Source of the DNA: Hyperoplus lanceolatus
Taxonomy: Eukaryota; Chordata; Actinopteri; Uranoscopiformes; Ammodytidae
DNA: 64,000 nt
Direction: 5' to 3'
Assembly (NCBI GenBank): GCA_026929865.2
Contig: CM049403.1
Coordinates: 9,710,001-9,774,000 of the forward strand
Positions 1 to 13,400 of the stretch are shown piece after piece (position 1 is the stretch's first letter; every line of letters begins with the position of its first letter). The position numbers were made by a program, and so were the translations under genes. The notes below the pieces were generated by a model. That model saw only the letters and a list, made by a program, of their open reading frames with translations. It made no database searches and was not told the DNA's origin.

Positions 1-665
1 TGATCACTGAGCGCAGACTGTGTGTGGGTGCAGGTGTGAGCCCGTGGAGATGCATGTGCCTGGGTGTTTTTGCGATCATGTGTTTGGCGCTCAATCCAAG
101 AGTAAGGCAGTTTGTCGAACGCAGAAGGAATACATACTCGGTCTCATAAGGTTTTCTCTTTCGTTTGTTTTAAAAGGAGTGATACATTAGCCTCAAACAA
201 CCCCCAGCAACGGTTGAGATACAGCGGGATACCTTCAGATCTCCCTGCACTCAATAATCCTATTGAACTAAAAGTACATAGTATAAAGTATAAGAGCAGC
301 TACTAAATATTTATACTTATTGTATTGTTGGTAATGATTCTGCACTGCAGATATGTTGCAAGTGTGCAAAATTAATTCTAATTCAATCTCAATTTACAAC
401 CACACTAAAAAATACTGTAAGGATGTAGTGCAGAATTAAAGGGAAATTTCATTTGGGTAACTCATTATTGTGACTATGGTCATGATAGCAATTGATTCGC
501 CGTATTGGTTGTTGGGATTTAAGAAAGACCTTAAGAAAGAAAGTGGCAAGAACGAGAATGATTAAAGCAAGGAACGTGACTTGAAAATGTATATCATGCT
601 AGAAAACACATCTTTGACTTTGAGTAAAGCAGAGCGAAATTTCCCCTGGAATACCTTGTAGCTAT
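1..665. other. unrecognised sequence
   Basis: No gene, RNA or repeat recognised. Short open frames here have no recognisable domain and no splice-like borders. The composition is mixed with AT-rich patches from about 300 to 450. Confidence 0.5.
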
Positions 666-735
666 TAAGCACTTTGAGTGGCCTTGTGTGTCTGAATTGT
701 GCTATATAAATAAACTTGCCTTGCCTTGCCTTGCC
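666..735 (+). mobile_element. LINE-type 3' tail with TTGCC repeats
   Basis: The stretch has the phrase AAGCACTTTGAGTGGCCTTG, then GTGCTATATAAATAAA, and ends in tandem TTGCC units at about 716-735. From memory this is the 3' end of an L2-like fish LINE (or a SINE sharing that tail), which ends in a short tandem repeat rather than poly-A. Only the tail is present; no reverse transcriptase is seen upstream, as expected for a 5'-truncated copy. I did not find a clear target-site duplication. Confidence 0.6.
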
Positions 736-2486
<1,751 letters not shown>

Positions 2487-2584
2487 GCCATCAATCTAAA
2501 AGAGGCTTCACTGCTAGGTTTCAGCATTTTACATTAATTTTAATACTTAATGCTATAATATTGTGACTGCTCATAAAAGCCTGG

Positions 2585-2585
<1 letters not shown>

Positions 2586-2649
<64 letters not shown>

Positions 2650-2662
2650 TTTGTTTGTGTGT
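2586..2662 (+). repeat. (TG)n microsatellite with TTTG tail
   Basis: A perfect TG array to 2646, then TTTG units and TGTGTGT to 2662. It lies only about 100 bp after the CA array on the same strand, so the two arrays are inverted relative to each other and could pair as a hairpin. Confidence 0.95.
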
Positions 2663-2984
2663 ACTGAAGTGTGCGTTCAAGGAAAAACTCGAGCAGGGCC
2701 ACAGATGCTTGTCAGCGGGACAGTCTCATTATCCCGGTCCAGGGCAAGAGGCTACCAGCGACCCCTGCCAACCCCGTATGTCACTCAGAAGTTGCCTTGG
2801 GTAACAGCGGATTAGCCTGATTGGCTGCAGTAACTGTGTGAGGAGAAGGCTTGATTAAAGTGTCTAACTGTGTGAGAGATAACATGGGAGACATGTGCAT
2901 TTCAATTGAAAGGGTTTAAATTTGATCTGGAGGCAATAGTGTACCGATGACTGCGTATTAGTAAGCATGCAACATTTAATATTA
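2663..2984. other. unrecognised sequence
   Basis: Nothing recognised. No domain-bearing frame and no inverted repeat noticed. Confidence 0.5.
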
Positions 2985-3440
2985 GGGTCTGATATGGCTG
3001 CAATCCACCCATCAGATATCGCACTTGATGCCAACGATCCACGTACCGATACCAATTTTTTTGTTAAATGTAATAATTTTAATTAAATTGGTTGTTTTTC
3101 ATGTTGTTGTTTGATAAATAGTTGTTTTTACTGCAATGAAGCCCTACTTCATTCATCACGTTCAGATTTAGGAAGCAGCCAGCAGTTTTTGTTGTAGAGC
3201 TTTTTGTTTTGTGGATATTTATTTCTTGACATATTCTTGGACTTTGATAGAAATATTTTCTTTACGCTTTCAAATCCTTCAAATCTCTCTTTTTAAATGA
3301 AATTGCTGTATTATCTAAGCCTTTATAACCTAAAACATTAGATCACCACCAAATAAATTGTTTTATAATGATTATGACCGTTTGGATATTGGCCAATATC
3401 CAATACATAGATATCTCAATGGGATCGGAACTAACACTCT
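2985..3440. mobile_element. possible decayed hAT-like repeat
   Basis: The left side has CGTACCGATACCAA. The right side has GGATATTGGCCAATATCC followed by a GATATC/GATCGG run. Fish genomes carry a common hAT-like family with GATACCGATACC and GGATCGGTATC phrases near its ends, and this stretch looks like an old copy. The ends are not clear and no 8-bp duplication was found, so the limits are rough. Confidence 0.3.
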
Positions 3441-4906
3441 ACTGTGTGTACAGCTCTGGAGTGTCTTCTCCTATCAGGAAAAACCTCACCTGAAAATCCC
3501 ATCCTAGTCCCATTCCTAATGGTAGTAATGATTACGTCAGAGTTGTGGCAGGTTGCAGTGTACAGTAAATAGAGGCCTGTTGGTCTTGCGCCCATCATTT
3601 CATAGTATTTTGGAGTGATTAAATTTGGCTTATGATGCAACAGTCCAGATGACCAGGACTTACAAGAATGTGAACAGACGGCGTCATTCATAACAGCCGT
3701 AATCCCCTCGTCCTTTATTAGACAGTCACGCCACTCTGCTGCCATGCTCGCCCCAAAACCACATGCACGGGATCAACCATCTCAATTAGTTTAAATGAGG
3801 GAACATCGATTTATTGTGTTATCCAACTGAAACAATACTTTTAAAACCATGTAAACATTTAAGTCTCAAACTGATGCTAACACTCCCAGATAATGCAATT
3901 GGAAGTAATTACTTCTGCATGTATTCGGTCAATCGAACAGTAACTGCCCTAAGCTCTATGTGCATGCTCCACAATTTCCCACCCGAGGCGTTGACTCGGA
4001 AGCAGAATAGCATTCGATGCTAACAGAACAACCACAACCAAGGTCATACGAAATGTAGAGCTAAAAAGTTAGCTCAAAAATGTACTTTTTGTTTAAACTT
4101 TATTGAAAGAAACTTCTTGTAAGTAGTCCAATTAAATGGTCTAGTCTAGCTATAACCGTAGCTCTACTTGGATGACATGCTTGTAACAGTGTGACAGGGT
4201 GAGGTGATGCAGAAGTGCAAAAAAAGCAGCAACAGAAGCGAAGTCACGCAAGTGAAGATGCTGAGGGTCTGTTTCTGTTTAGTGCTTCTGAAAGCAAACA
4301 TCATTTTGGTAAGGACTGTTGAGCGCAGAGTGAATTAAGCTTCATAAATATTCACAAATCTCTCCTCCTCTTGCTCTACCTACCCTACTGTGATAGCTTA
4401 GCTGCTCATCCAAAAGCCTTAGATCTTCTTTGGAGGCACTATCTTTCAAGGGGGCTCTAAAAACGTATTAGCACAGTGAGACTCGACATGTTTTATTTGT
4501 TGAAAAAAAAAAAATCATGCATCAAGAATGAGACGTGAAAATCTGCCCGGGAACACTCCGCACCAATTTGCATTTCTTTCAAATCATACCCGTGACATCA
4601 GTTTGATTGCTCCGTGTGTGTTCTGACATACATTATTTTCTACCTGACTGTTGTTGCCATGGACACAGGTATATAATTGAATGCCTCTTGATGAAATCTT
4701 CGTGCTTGTTGTTGCCACTTTGATGTCCGGTGCAGGTTTTGTTTTCTGACTGAATGTCTAGCGTGTCTGTAAAGCCTCTTATCCCTGGCTACTTCTGCAC
4801 TGTTTCTCTCATATATTGATTTTCACTGTACACAGCATGTCTCTCCCTGTTGCTATAGTGGAGTCTGATGTGTCACCCAGGCCATTGTCCTTACTGCTCC
4901 ACTCAC
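3441..4906. other. unrecognised sequence
   Basis: No recognisable gene or repeat. Open frames of 70-104 codons occur on both strands, but none shows a domain, signal peptide or intron border I can defend. Confidence 0.45.
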
Positions 4907-5016
4907 CGCGGCTGCTCTGCTCTTTAAGCCTGGCCATCGCTGGGTTACTTTGATGTGAAGCATCTTCATGGCTCTTCTTCGGCCTCAGGGGCTTAGCTTT
5001 ACAGCTTCCCATTGAC
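4907..5016 (-). CDS. candidate internal exon, protein not recognised
   Basis: Read on the minus strand, a 110-bp stretch is bordered upstream by a pyrimidine-containing tract ending TTGTCCAG and downstream by GTGAGT, the commonest strong donor sequence. The frame between them is open and encodes a basic, serine-rich peptide that includes MGSCKAKPLRPKKSHEDA and ends NPAMARLKEQSSR. The frame stays open past the donor to a stop at about 4809 (GEWSSKDNGLGDTSDST...), so a terminal exon reading is also possible. The composition is more protein-like than any other non-transposon frame in the window. I do not recognise the protein, no partner exon was found within the window, and 110 bp is short enough for chance. 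It could equally be unrelated noncoding sequence. Confidence 0.27.
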
Positions 5017-5792
5017 CTGGACAACAGACATGTTAAAGAAATACCTCAGAAGGACAGATTTGATATCTCTATCATGACTAACTCCTATCAGTATGAGCTA
5101 CAACTAGACTTTCTCTATGTACTGTATGTATTATGTGCTGTACCTGACACTCTTATATAACCGAGGCACCACTTTATTATGTTCCTACACTATATATATT
5201 AACAGATATGTGGATATTATACAATAAATGTTAACCGAATCCAATAAAAAAATGCATCAAATATTAATAAAGAAGTATTTAGCTACTATATTTGAAAAAA
5301 TGATATGGTATGTGGGGAAATATGATTGTAAGCTTACTTAAGTGAGATGGCATATTGTTATCTAAAAATATATTACTGAACGTTATGAAAACCTTTTGAA
5401 AACCCTGGTTTTCACGTACAGGCTTTTACACAAGGCTACGCTTTGTCTTTTATTGTGTGTGTTTGTGTGTATGTGTGTGTGTGTGTGCTTCCCATACGGT
5501 GTGTGCAGAGTTACCAATATCTAGAAGACACACACACACACGGCAGACACGGTTTTCATAACCTCAGGGTGACATAAGATATTCAAGCGGCGCTGCCCAA
5601 GCTTCTGAGAAGAGCTTAGCAGAAACAGGGTCAGAGTCAGATAAAGAATAACACTGTTTGAATCTCAAGTTATTGTGATGCGTGGGAGACTGAGGGAGCC
5701 GCTGTGGTGAAAAGCAATCGAGCTCTCACGTCTCAGGGCAGAGAGAGAAAGACGACATGGCTCATAAAGGGGAGGAAGGTAGTAAGAGGATT
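5017..5792. other. unrecognised sequence
   Basis: No gene seen. It holds two short imperfect dinucleotide runs: GT-rich at about 5453-5487 and CA at about 5528-5541. Confidence 0.5.
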
Positions 5793-5796
5793 TTAA

Positions 5797-6128
5797 AGGT
5801 GCAAATATGTTACTTTAGGTGAAAAAATGTTTTGTTATAGTATATTCCAAAAAAAAGGAACAAACAAGCTTTCCTAACAGGAACATTGGACCACTGGAAC
5901 ACAAGTTAGAAAGCTACCTAAATGTACTGTTTCACTGTTGTTGCCCAGAGTTGTGTTTCAAACATTTTATTTGTTTCAAGATGCCTTAAACTCATTTTGT
6001 TTTAATATATGATTATAGAATTATTCAATACTAAGAATTACATTTAGAGTAAATATGTTTTGTAATCGCACTGCAGGCTCTGCAAATGTTAACAAATTTC
6101 CCCTCCCCTGAAACTGTATAGCGCACCG
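5797..6128. mobile_element. small TTAA-flanked MITE
   Basis: TTAA sits at both borders (5793-5796 and 6129-6132). The left end reads AGGTGCAAATATGTTAC and the complement of the right end reads CGGTGCGCTATACAG, so the termini are related but diverged. Fish genomes have a very common short repeat beginning TTAAAGGTGCAATATG, which this resembles. TTAA duplication fits piggyBac-like or Kolobok-like mobilisation. There is no coding capacity. Confidence 0.5.
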
Positions 6129-6132
6129 TTAA

Positions 6133-7456
6133 GCTAAATGACACCGGTTCATACAGGGGACGGAGAGAGGCAATGGTCAGATGAACGTGAGTAAAGCAGA
6201 GACTGTGATGAATAGATGTGTGTTAAATGATAAGGCCGGGAAGCGCCACCCCTCCCTCTATCCCTGCTTTCCAGCAACAGCTCCTTTCAGCCCTCTCCTC
6301 CTTAGCCCTCTCCCCCTCTCCTTCCATCGACCTCACTTGTGGTTGTCCTGTGACGACGAGCAGACGTAGAGGTTAGCATCACAGTGTAGATGAGGTGGGA
6401 GGCGCAAAGGGGGGGCTTAGGGTGGGAAGGGGGCTCGACATAAATAGAAACTGACCTATCATGAACACACAGTGGCTGTAACCACACATTAATGCAAGGG
6501 CAGAAGTCATTTAAAGCTACAGTGCTTAACTTCTTCATATAAATGAATGTCGGTTACATTCAAGCCATTGCCAAACGAGCTGACAGAAAATTGATCAAGC
6601 CTGTCAGCTCCACAAAACTCTCTATGTATGGCAGCGTTTACAACAACTGGTGTCACCCCCTGACACTGGAGAAATGGCTGAATATCCAAAGACGTGCACC
6701 AAAACATTTTTCAGTTGTTGATTCTACAGGCACGATAAAACCTGGACGTACAGCAGAAGGTCTAAAATCCATGTGCTATCACCGAAGGATTACCTCATGT
6801 AGATACGCCGACAGTGTTGTGGTAATTACTCAGAATTCCTCATGGGGGCGACAGAATTAAAGCACAATAGTTTTAAAGGGGATCATACCATCTCATCCTT
6901 ACATAAAGACATTTTCACCATTAATTGAAGCTAAAAAGGCAAAAGTGCATACATACAAATTAGCCAGAATGCAAGAAATGAAGTGCTTAAAATAAAAATG
7001 ATCTGGAGTAGGTTCCCTTAGCCCCCTATTTTATATCCCCAACGTTGGAAGGAAACCTATGCCCGTGGCATTTACCACACATTTACTAACAGGCAGACGT
7101 AATGTAACTGATGTAAATGCAACAAAGGTTACACAATGCATTAACACATAATCTCTTGTCTGTGGATTTCTGTTAGAGGATTAAGATAAAATGCCAAAAA
7201 CCACATGCATAGCAGAGTGTGATGTCTGTGGCGATTCAGGGAGCTGATGTCCTCCTCTCCTCAGATGGCTACTCTCTTGCAAGTCTATCTTTCTTCTTGG
7301 TGTGGAAGTGTAATCAGACATCTCAGGTTTGCCCCGGAATGGCTGTGCTGGTGTGCTTTATCTGCCAGCAGGCCTATGCTGCACGGTCAGTGACGGAGCA
7401 AGGTTGGAACAGAACAAAGCCGTTCAAGGCGAACCGCTGGCAGACACGACAGGAGG

Positions 7457-7458
<2 letters not shown>
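6133..7458. other. unrecognised sequence
   Basis: No gene or repeat recognised. A 105-codon frame at 6543-6860 has no recognisable domain. Confidence 0.45.
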
Positions 7459-7523
<65 letters not shown>

Positions 7524-7538
7524 AACAAACACACACAC
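7459..7538 (+). repeat. (AC)n microsatellite, imperfect at the 3' side
   Basis: Perfect AC to 7516, then GCACACAAACAAACACACACAC. The interruptions at the 3' side suggest decay of one flank of the array. Confidence 0.95.
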
Positions 7539-7985
7539 CTAAGGTACCTAGGAGATTGCATGCATTATGAAGGATGAACGGAGAACAGAATTAGATTTTC
7601 ATCTGTTTCACAACAAAGCTGCCCCATGTTGAGATGAAATTTAAGGCCGTCAATAAATGTCCGGGTATAGGAGAAGGAGTGAATAACAAAGGGGTCCGTG
7701 GACTGGTGGTAATCCCATTTAGCTGGCCCCTAATCCTGTGGTATAGATGTCCTGATCTGGGTAGACTGTATTAGAAGCTAATGACAAAGCGGCTTGTCTG
7801 TGGTGAGCTCTCTTTATATGTCCATGGTGGTAAGGGGCCAAATTGTTACATAATTAAGAGTGGATCGATAATTCAATTGAAGGAGAAAGGGGAACAGCCA
7901 CATACAAACACGTTGACAACCCACAAGGGAGCTGTTTGCATGTACTATCCTTTCATCAACATGAACACACTTGTCCCCTTCCCTT
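7539..7985. other. unrecognised sequence
   Basis: Nothing recognised between the two microsatellites. Confidence 0.5.
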
Positions 7986-8870
<885 letters not shown>

Positions 8871-9033
8871 CTGACTCTACCTCTTAACTAAGGTAACAAA
8901 ATAGTGTATCCCTTTGGTAGCAAGTATGACATTGCCCTGTCCGGAGTCTCCACTTGGGGCTTGACTAAGATATAGTTTGGCGTAGGATCCCTGGAAAAAA
9001 AGTTGTTTTTAATACAGGTTAAAACCAAGCCCC

Positions 9034-9063
9034 AGGAGCGCCCTTAGCTCAGCAGGTAGGGTT
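9034..9063 (+). mobile_element. SINE head fragment (tRNA-like A box)
   Basis: AGGAGCGCCCTTAGCTCAG followed by CAGGTAGGG closely matches the first 30 bases of the full SINE at 10261. The B box and the tail are absent, so only the tRNA-like 5' part survives, joined to unrelated sequence. Confidence 0.55.
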
Positions 9064-9255
9064 CACCCTAGCTGCCCGCTGGCCCTCACTTCGCCTCGGA
9101 GGTATACGTCAGCTAGATGGGCGTATCCCTCCCCCCGACGTCACATCAATGCTCTTTTTCGGTAAGAGGTAATGAGGCGGAGTACAAATCTGACAAGATG
9201 GCGATGCACATAGGCCAAGACGATTGGATGAAGTTGAATAACTGAGGTCAGCCCG

Positions 9256-9480
9256 GATGCTACATCCATTTTATATACTATCTATGGTTAAAACGTGCTG
9301 GTTAGTTAACCTTGGAGGTGCAGGTAGGTGGATTTTGTTACTTCTGGACAGAGCCACTGCTTCCCTGTTTCCAGTCATTGTTAAGCAAAGCTAACTGGCT
9401 GGTGTAGACTCATATTTAACAGATACGTTAGTTGCCAGGTTTCTCAACTAACTCGCAACGGGAAATGTCAAACTGGTCTT
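9256..9480. repeat. fragments of a widespread fish repeat
   Basis: Phrases such as CATCCATTTTATATAC, TATCTATGGTTAAAA, CTTCTGGACAGAGCCA, CCCTGTTTCCAGTC and AGCAAAGCTAACTGGCTG match, from memory, a highly repeated non-coding element of percomorph genomes. I cannot name the family. Confidence 0.45.
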
Positions 9481-9859
9481 TGAGGATAAAAAAAAAAATA
9501 ATAATTTAAGAACATTCATGCATATGCACACACAGCTCACACGTGGCGTTCTATAGATGTCACAGCTGTATGGTCTTAAAACAAATACTGACCTCTCTGG
9601 CACAGTTGGTAAGAGTGATCTAAAAAATCGCAACATCAACAGCATCTGCAGTGGAAACTTATGGACAGAGCTAGGATAAGCTTGCAGACAGCAAATTAAA
9701 TGTTTGATGCCGGCTGAACACACTCAATATCTTAAAAAAACAATCATATTTATACATATATACATTCTTGAAAAAAACACACATGTCAAAAACACACATG
9801 TCATACTTGCTACCAAAGGGATACACTATTTTGTTACCTTAGTTAAGAGGTAGAGTCAG

Positions 9860-10245
9860 TGTGCAGAATTCCTGATAAATCTCCCCATTACAGCTATCGG
9901 TTTTGCTACACAAAGTGATAGAGTTAGTGCAGAGTGGTACTGCCGGAGTCATCGAGATACAACTTCAGCCAGAACACAGTATTTAGCTGTAATGAGCCTC
10001 TGACTTTGAGGCACATCACTGAGGAACCTTATTCATAATAAAGAGCTTCAGTCACGCAGGCAGCAGCCAAATGAACTGGGACTGAATGCAGGCAAACAGT
10101 TTAGCCTGCTCCCTCTGCTCTGTGAGCAACGACTGTGATAATTAGCCACGCAGCTCAAATCCAGAGGGGTCTGATCGCACTATAGGTAGTTTAGCGAGAC
10201 ACCAGGGACACACATGGGTTGGAAACGTTAACAGGAATTCAGGTT
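9860..10245. other. unrecognised sequence
   Basis: Nothing recognised between the inverted-repeat block and the SINE. Confidence 0.5.
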
Positions 10246-10260
10246 AAGAAGATGAAAATC

Positions 10261-10434
10261 AGGGGCGCCCATAGCTCAGTTGATAGGGCCCCCCCCCCTC
10301 GGGCCAAGGCCCCGCAGCAGACCCGGGTTCGAATCCTGCCCGGGTCAGTTCTCTGCATGTCCTCTCCTCTTTGACCCATTTCAACACAATCTGTCTAATA
10401 AAGCAAAAATGCCCAAAAAATAATCTTTAAAAAA
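10261..10434 (+). mobile_element. full-length tRNA-derived SINE with perfect target duplication
   Basis: The 5' part is tRNA-like, with an A box (TAGCTCAGTTGATAGGG) and a B box (GGTTCGAATCC), the internal RNA polymerase III promoter. The 3' part runs through CTGTCTAATAAAGC and AAAAATGCCC to an A-rich end. The 15-bp sequence AAGAAGATGAAAATC lies immediately before (10246-10260) and after (10435-10449) the element, so this is a clean retroposition. It has no protein; it would have moved using LINE machinery. A C-run near 10291 sits inside the tRNA-like part and is probably a later expansion. The family name was not determined. Confidence 0.88.
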
Positions 10435-10449
10435 AAGAAGATGAAAATC

Positions 10450-13400
10450 TTTACATCCGAACTGATTACGACCAGCCAGTGAGTCAAACTCGGATAGATT
10501 TTAAAACAATTCTTAACAAAACAAATGAAAACAAAACAAAGAAATAAATGATCTCTGCATCAAAGTGAGGATTGAATGACCTAGACACTAGAAAAGTAAT
10601 TCAACAGAGGACTTGTGGGACAAAGACACGACTACCCAAGATGGAGCAATTGTATGGAATGATCTTACACGATAGCCAAACAATTTATGCCATGGATCCC
10701 AAACTATATTCTGTGGTTTGTCACACACTCTCTCCAAATCCCCTGAGAAATGATCAATGGATCAACTCTGCAAATTCTAATATCTAGAGACAAAGCCCAC
10801 AGTGGGATTATCAATGTTTATCATCATAATCCTAACGGTCCCCATCCAAATGAAATGTATTCTAGGAAATCTGTCCCTCCACGTGTTGAAATGTGTGTAT
10901 ATATATGGCACTGAAAAGGACATCACAAACACATCTGAAGCAACCGTGATAGATGGCACACACACAGGTCAGCACTGATGCTGATTGATCAGCCTCTCAG
11001 GCCAACCAGCAATGTCCCAGCCAATGTGACAGAGATGAGGGGAGAGGTACATAGAAGAGCCACAGAAGAGAGCATTCATCACACAGCAGTCAGGCGGAAA
11101 GGTGGGGGTTTAAAAGGCCACATTCATTCCCCTTTCCTACATTTCTATCCCGGTTCTGTGTTGGGTTGTGTAACATAATGACAATGCAATTTTAAGCCAG
11201 AACCTTTTTGAAAATGACTGGAATGAATAAGGGTCAAATAAGAGATAATTGAATAAGTCTTTGATAGCCTAACAGCTATCCATAATAACTGGCTTGTACC
11301 CAATGTTCACAATGTACGTTATTACAGACTTCTGCTAGCCTTCTTTTCCAAATATTTGTATTACTTACCTCTATTGCGTGCTGGCCTGTTGAGGAGTCCG
11401 TGACTAGCCAGATCAGATTGGATTATTACTGCAGGCAGGGCTGCTTTGCTGCTGAATGGACTACCACCAAATGTTACTGCCAATGTCACAAAGTTGCAGA
11501 AACAGGCACATGCTGCTTCCATGAATGTCATTCCTTTGTGGCTGTAGAAAGTGGTAAGATATAGCCAGTAAAGTGATGAGAAGGGAAACATCTAGTCAGT
11601 GGCCTTGGTTTCTAACAACAGAAGTTTAAAGGGAATTGATTTATATTAATATAAATTGGATTAATGGGTTTTTTATACAAAGGAAACGTACATTTATCAG
11701 TCCTAAAGATACAACTTTCATGAAATCATGAAAGTCTCTTTATATTCAGTTTTATTGGTGGGGTGAATAACAACACAGAGGGCCTGTTTATTAAAGCAGT
11801 GGCCAGACAATGGTTTATAAAATAAAGCAAACTTATCACATTACAAGGCAACAATTTAACTGTTGTGGCGATAGTCGTGAGGCAAACAAAAGAAATACAT
11901 TGTCCATTTTACAAAGTCATCTACCAGGAATGTGCGCTCGCATGTATTTGATTAGCCATGGCATCTCCTTACCGGTTTCAAACCACCAGTGAAAAGGATT
12001 GAAACCTTGGAGATTATAATTTTAAATTAAACTGATGGTACAATTACGGCTTGTTAAATTCAGAATCATAAGTGATCTTCAGACATCATAAAACTCAAAA
12101 AGCACTGTACTTTTTGAAAACTTTTATAACTATAGAAGCTATCCTTTTTTTCCCCTTTTCTATTCATTTCCACCCACCTGAGCCCTTTACCGTGATGACT
12201 AAGAACCTGAACCTCTCTGTCTGCCATGACTCACTAATTGACCACATTGGTGTTCTTGAAAGTAGGATGAAATTGCTCCATTAACAGCTCGGAAAATGGC
12301 TTCCCTGCTGTGGTTTCTGTTATTCTGTTCCAAAAGCTCTTGATCTTCAATGTCAGAGCAGGCTTTCAAATGTTCTGTTTCTAGGAACATGTCAGTGGGA
12401 GTAATATATGAATCAGATTCGAAACAGGCTTAACTTTGCCGTGGTTGTACCTCTGTGATATCTTGATGCATTAATAGCTATACAACACGCACATTCTTAC
12501 CTAATGCACAAATGGACTCAATTGAAATGACGTGGTTTCTTAAATATGATCAAATTCAATACATTTTCTAAAGTGTTGGCCAAAGCTCAAAACGCTGGAG
12601 TCGAGTTTGAGTTGAAATGTGAGTGGAATTATGAGAAGCCTTGAGTTTGGTTATGGGGTTTATACTGAGGTGTAATCATGAGGTGTTGACAATCTGCATG
12701 GGAAGTAAAAATAGAATATAACTCCATTTGACTGATTTACACAAACAGTTTTGTGCCGAGCAAGGCCGGTCTATTCCAGGGGTGCCTGGGGCAATTCAGA
12801 GCTCCACCACCTGCACCCCCAAGTTATAATTGAGTTAGTTGCCATGGTAGCCATGCTAGGTAAGTATCAATTGACATGCTTGTGGCACTGGCAGGCTGTA
12901 ATGCTCACTGTTAAGAAAACCCAACTGATAGATTATAGTTGAGGTCCAAAATGAGTTTTAAGTGTTTAGTAGTTATAGTGAGGTAATTCACATAACTGGT
13001 TGGTGTCAGAATAAAGGTCTTTAGTGAAGCTAGTGAGTATATTGAAAAGATTAATGATGTCCCACCACATTTATGTTACAGTTTATATATAACTTATATA
13101 CTATATATAACTAAAAAATCTCATCATGTCAAGTCACTTGCAACGATTTTATGAAATCATATATTATTGTTGGTGGTCGGGTAAAGATGAAAGGGGAAAC
13201 ATATAATCTTCATTCTTCTAGATTCTAATTTGCATGAAGTGTACTTGTCATTTCTTTACTATTTACATAATTTTAGCAAAATTAATGTTTGATGCTAAAG
13301 AGTCATAGGGGGACCAACATTATAACGATTAATCATCTGGGACCATAATCATACCAAATATTAGATCAATTCGCCAATTAGTCAACAGACTCATAGATGA

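Larger units (their letters stand above)
8871..9859. mobile_element. composite repeat block bounded by a perfect 62-bp inverted repeat
   Basis: The first 62 bases (8871-8932, beginning CTGACTCTACCTCTTAACTA) are the exact reverse complement of the last 62 (9798-9859). The interior has no open transposase. It holds a SINE head (9034-9063) and pieces of a repeat common in fish (about 9256-9480). Perfect long arms suggest a young terminal-inverted-repeat element or a recent inverted duplication or foldback. I could not find a target-site duplication outside the arms, so mobility is inferred and not shown. Confidence 0.6.

Noticed and set aside
10261-10434. A functional tRNA gene
   Set aside because: A and B boxes are present, but the sequence continues into a SINE tail with an A-rich end and target duplications, and the tRNA fold is disrupted by a C-run.
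12751-12835. A hAT end near GGCCGGTCTATTCCAGGGGTGCC
   Set aside because: It resembles GGCCGGTC-type termini, but no opposite end or duplication was found.
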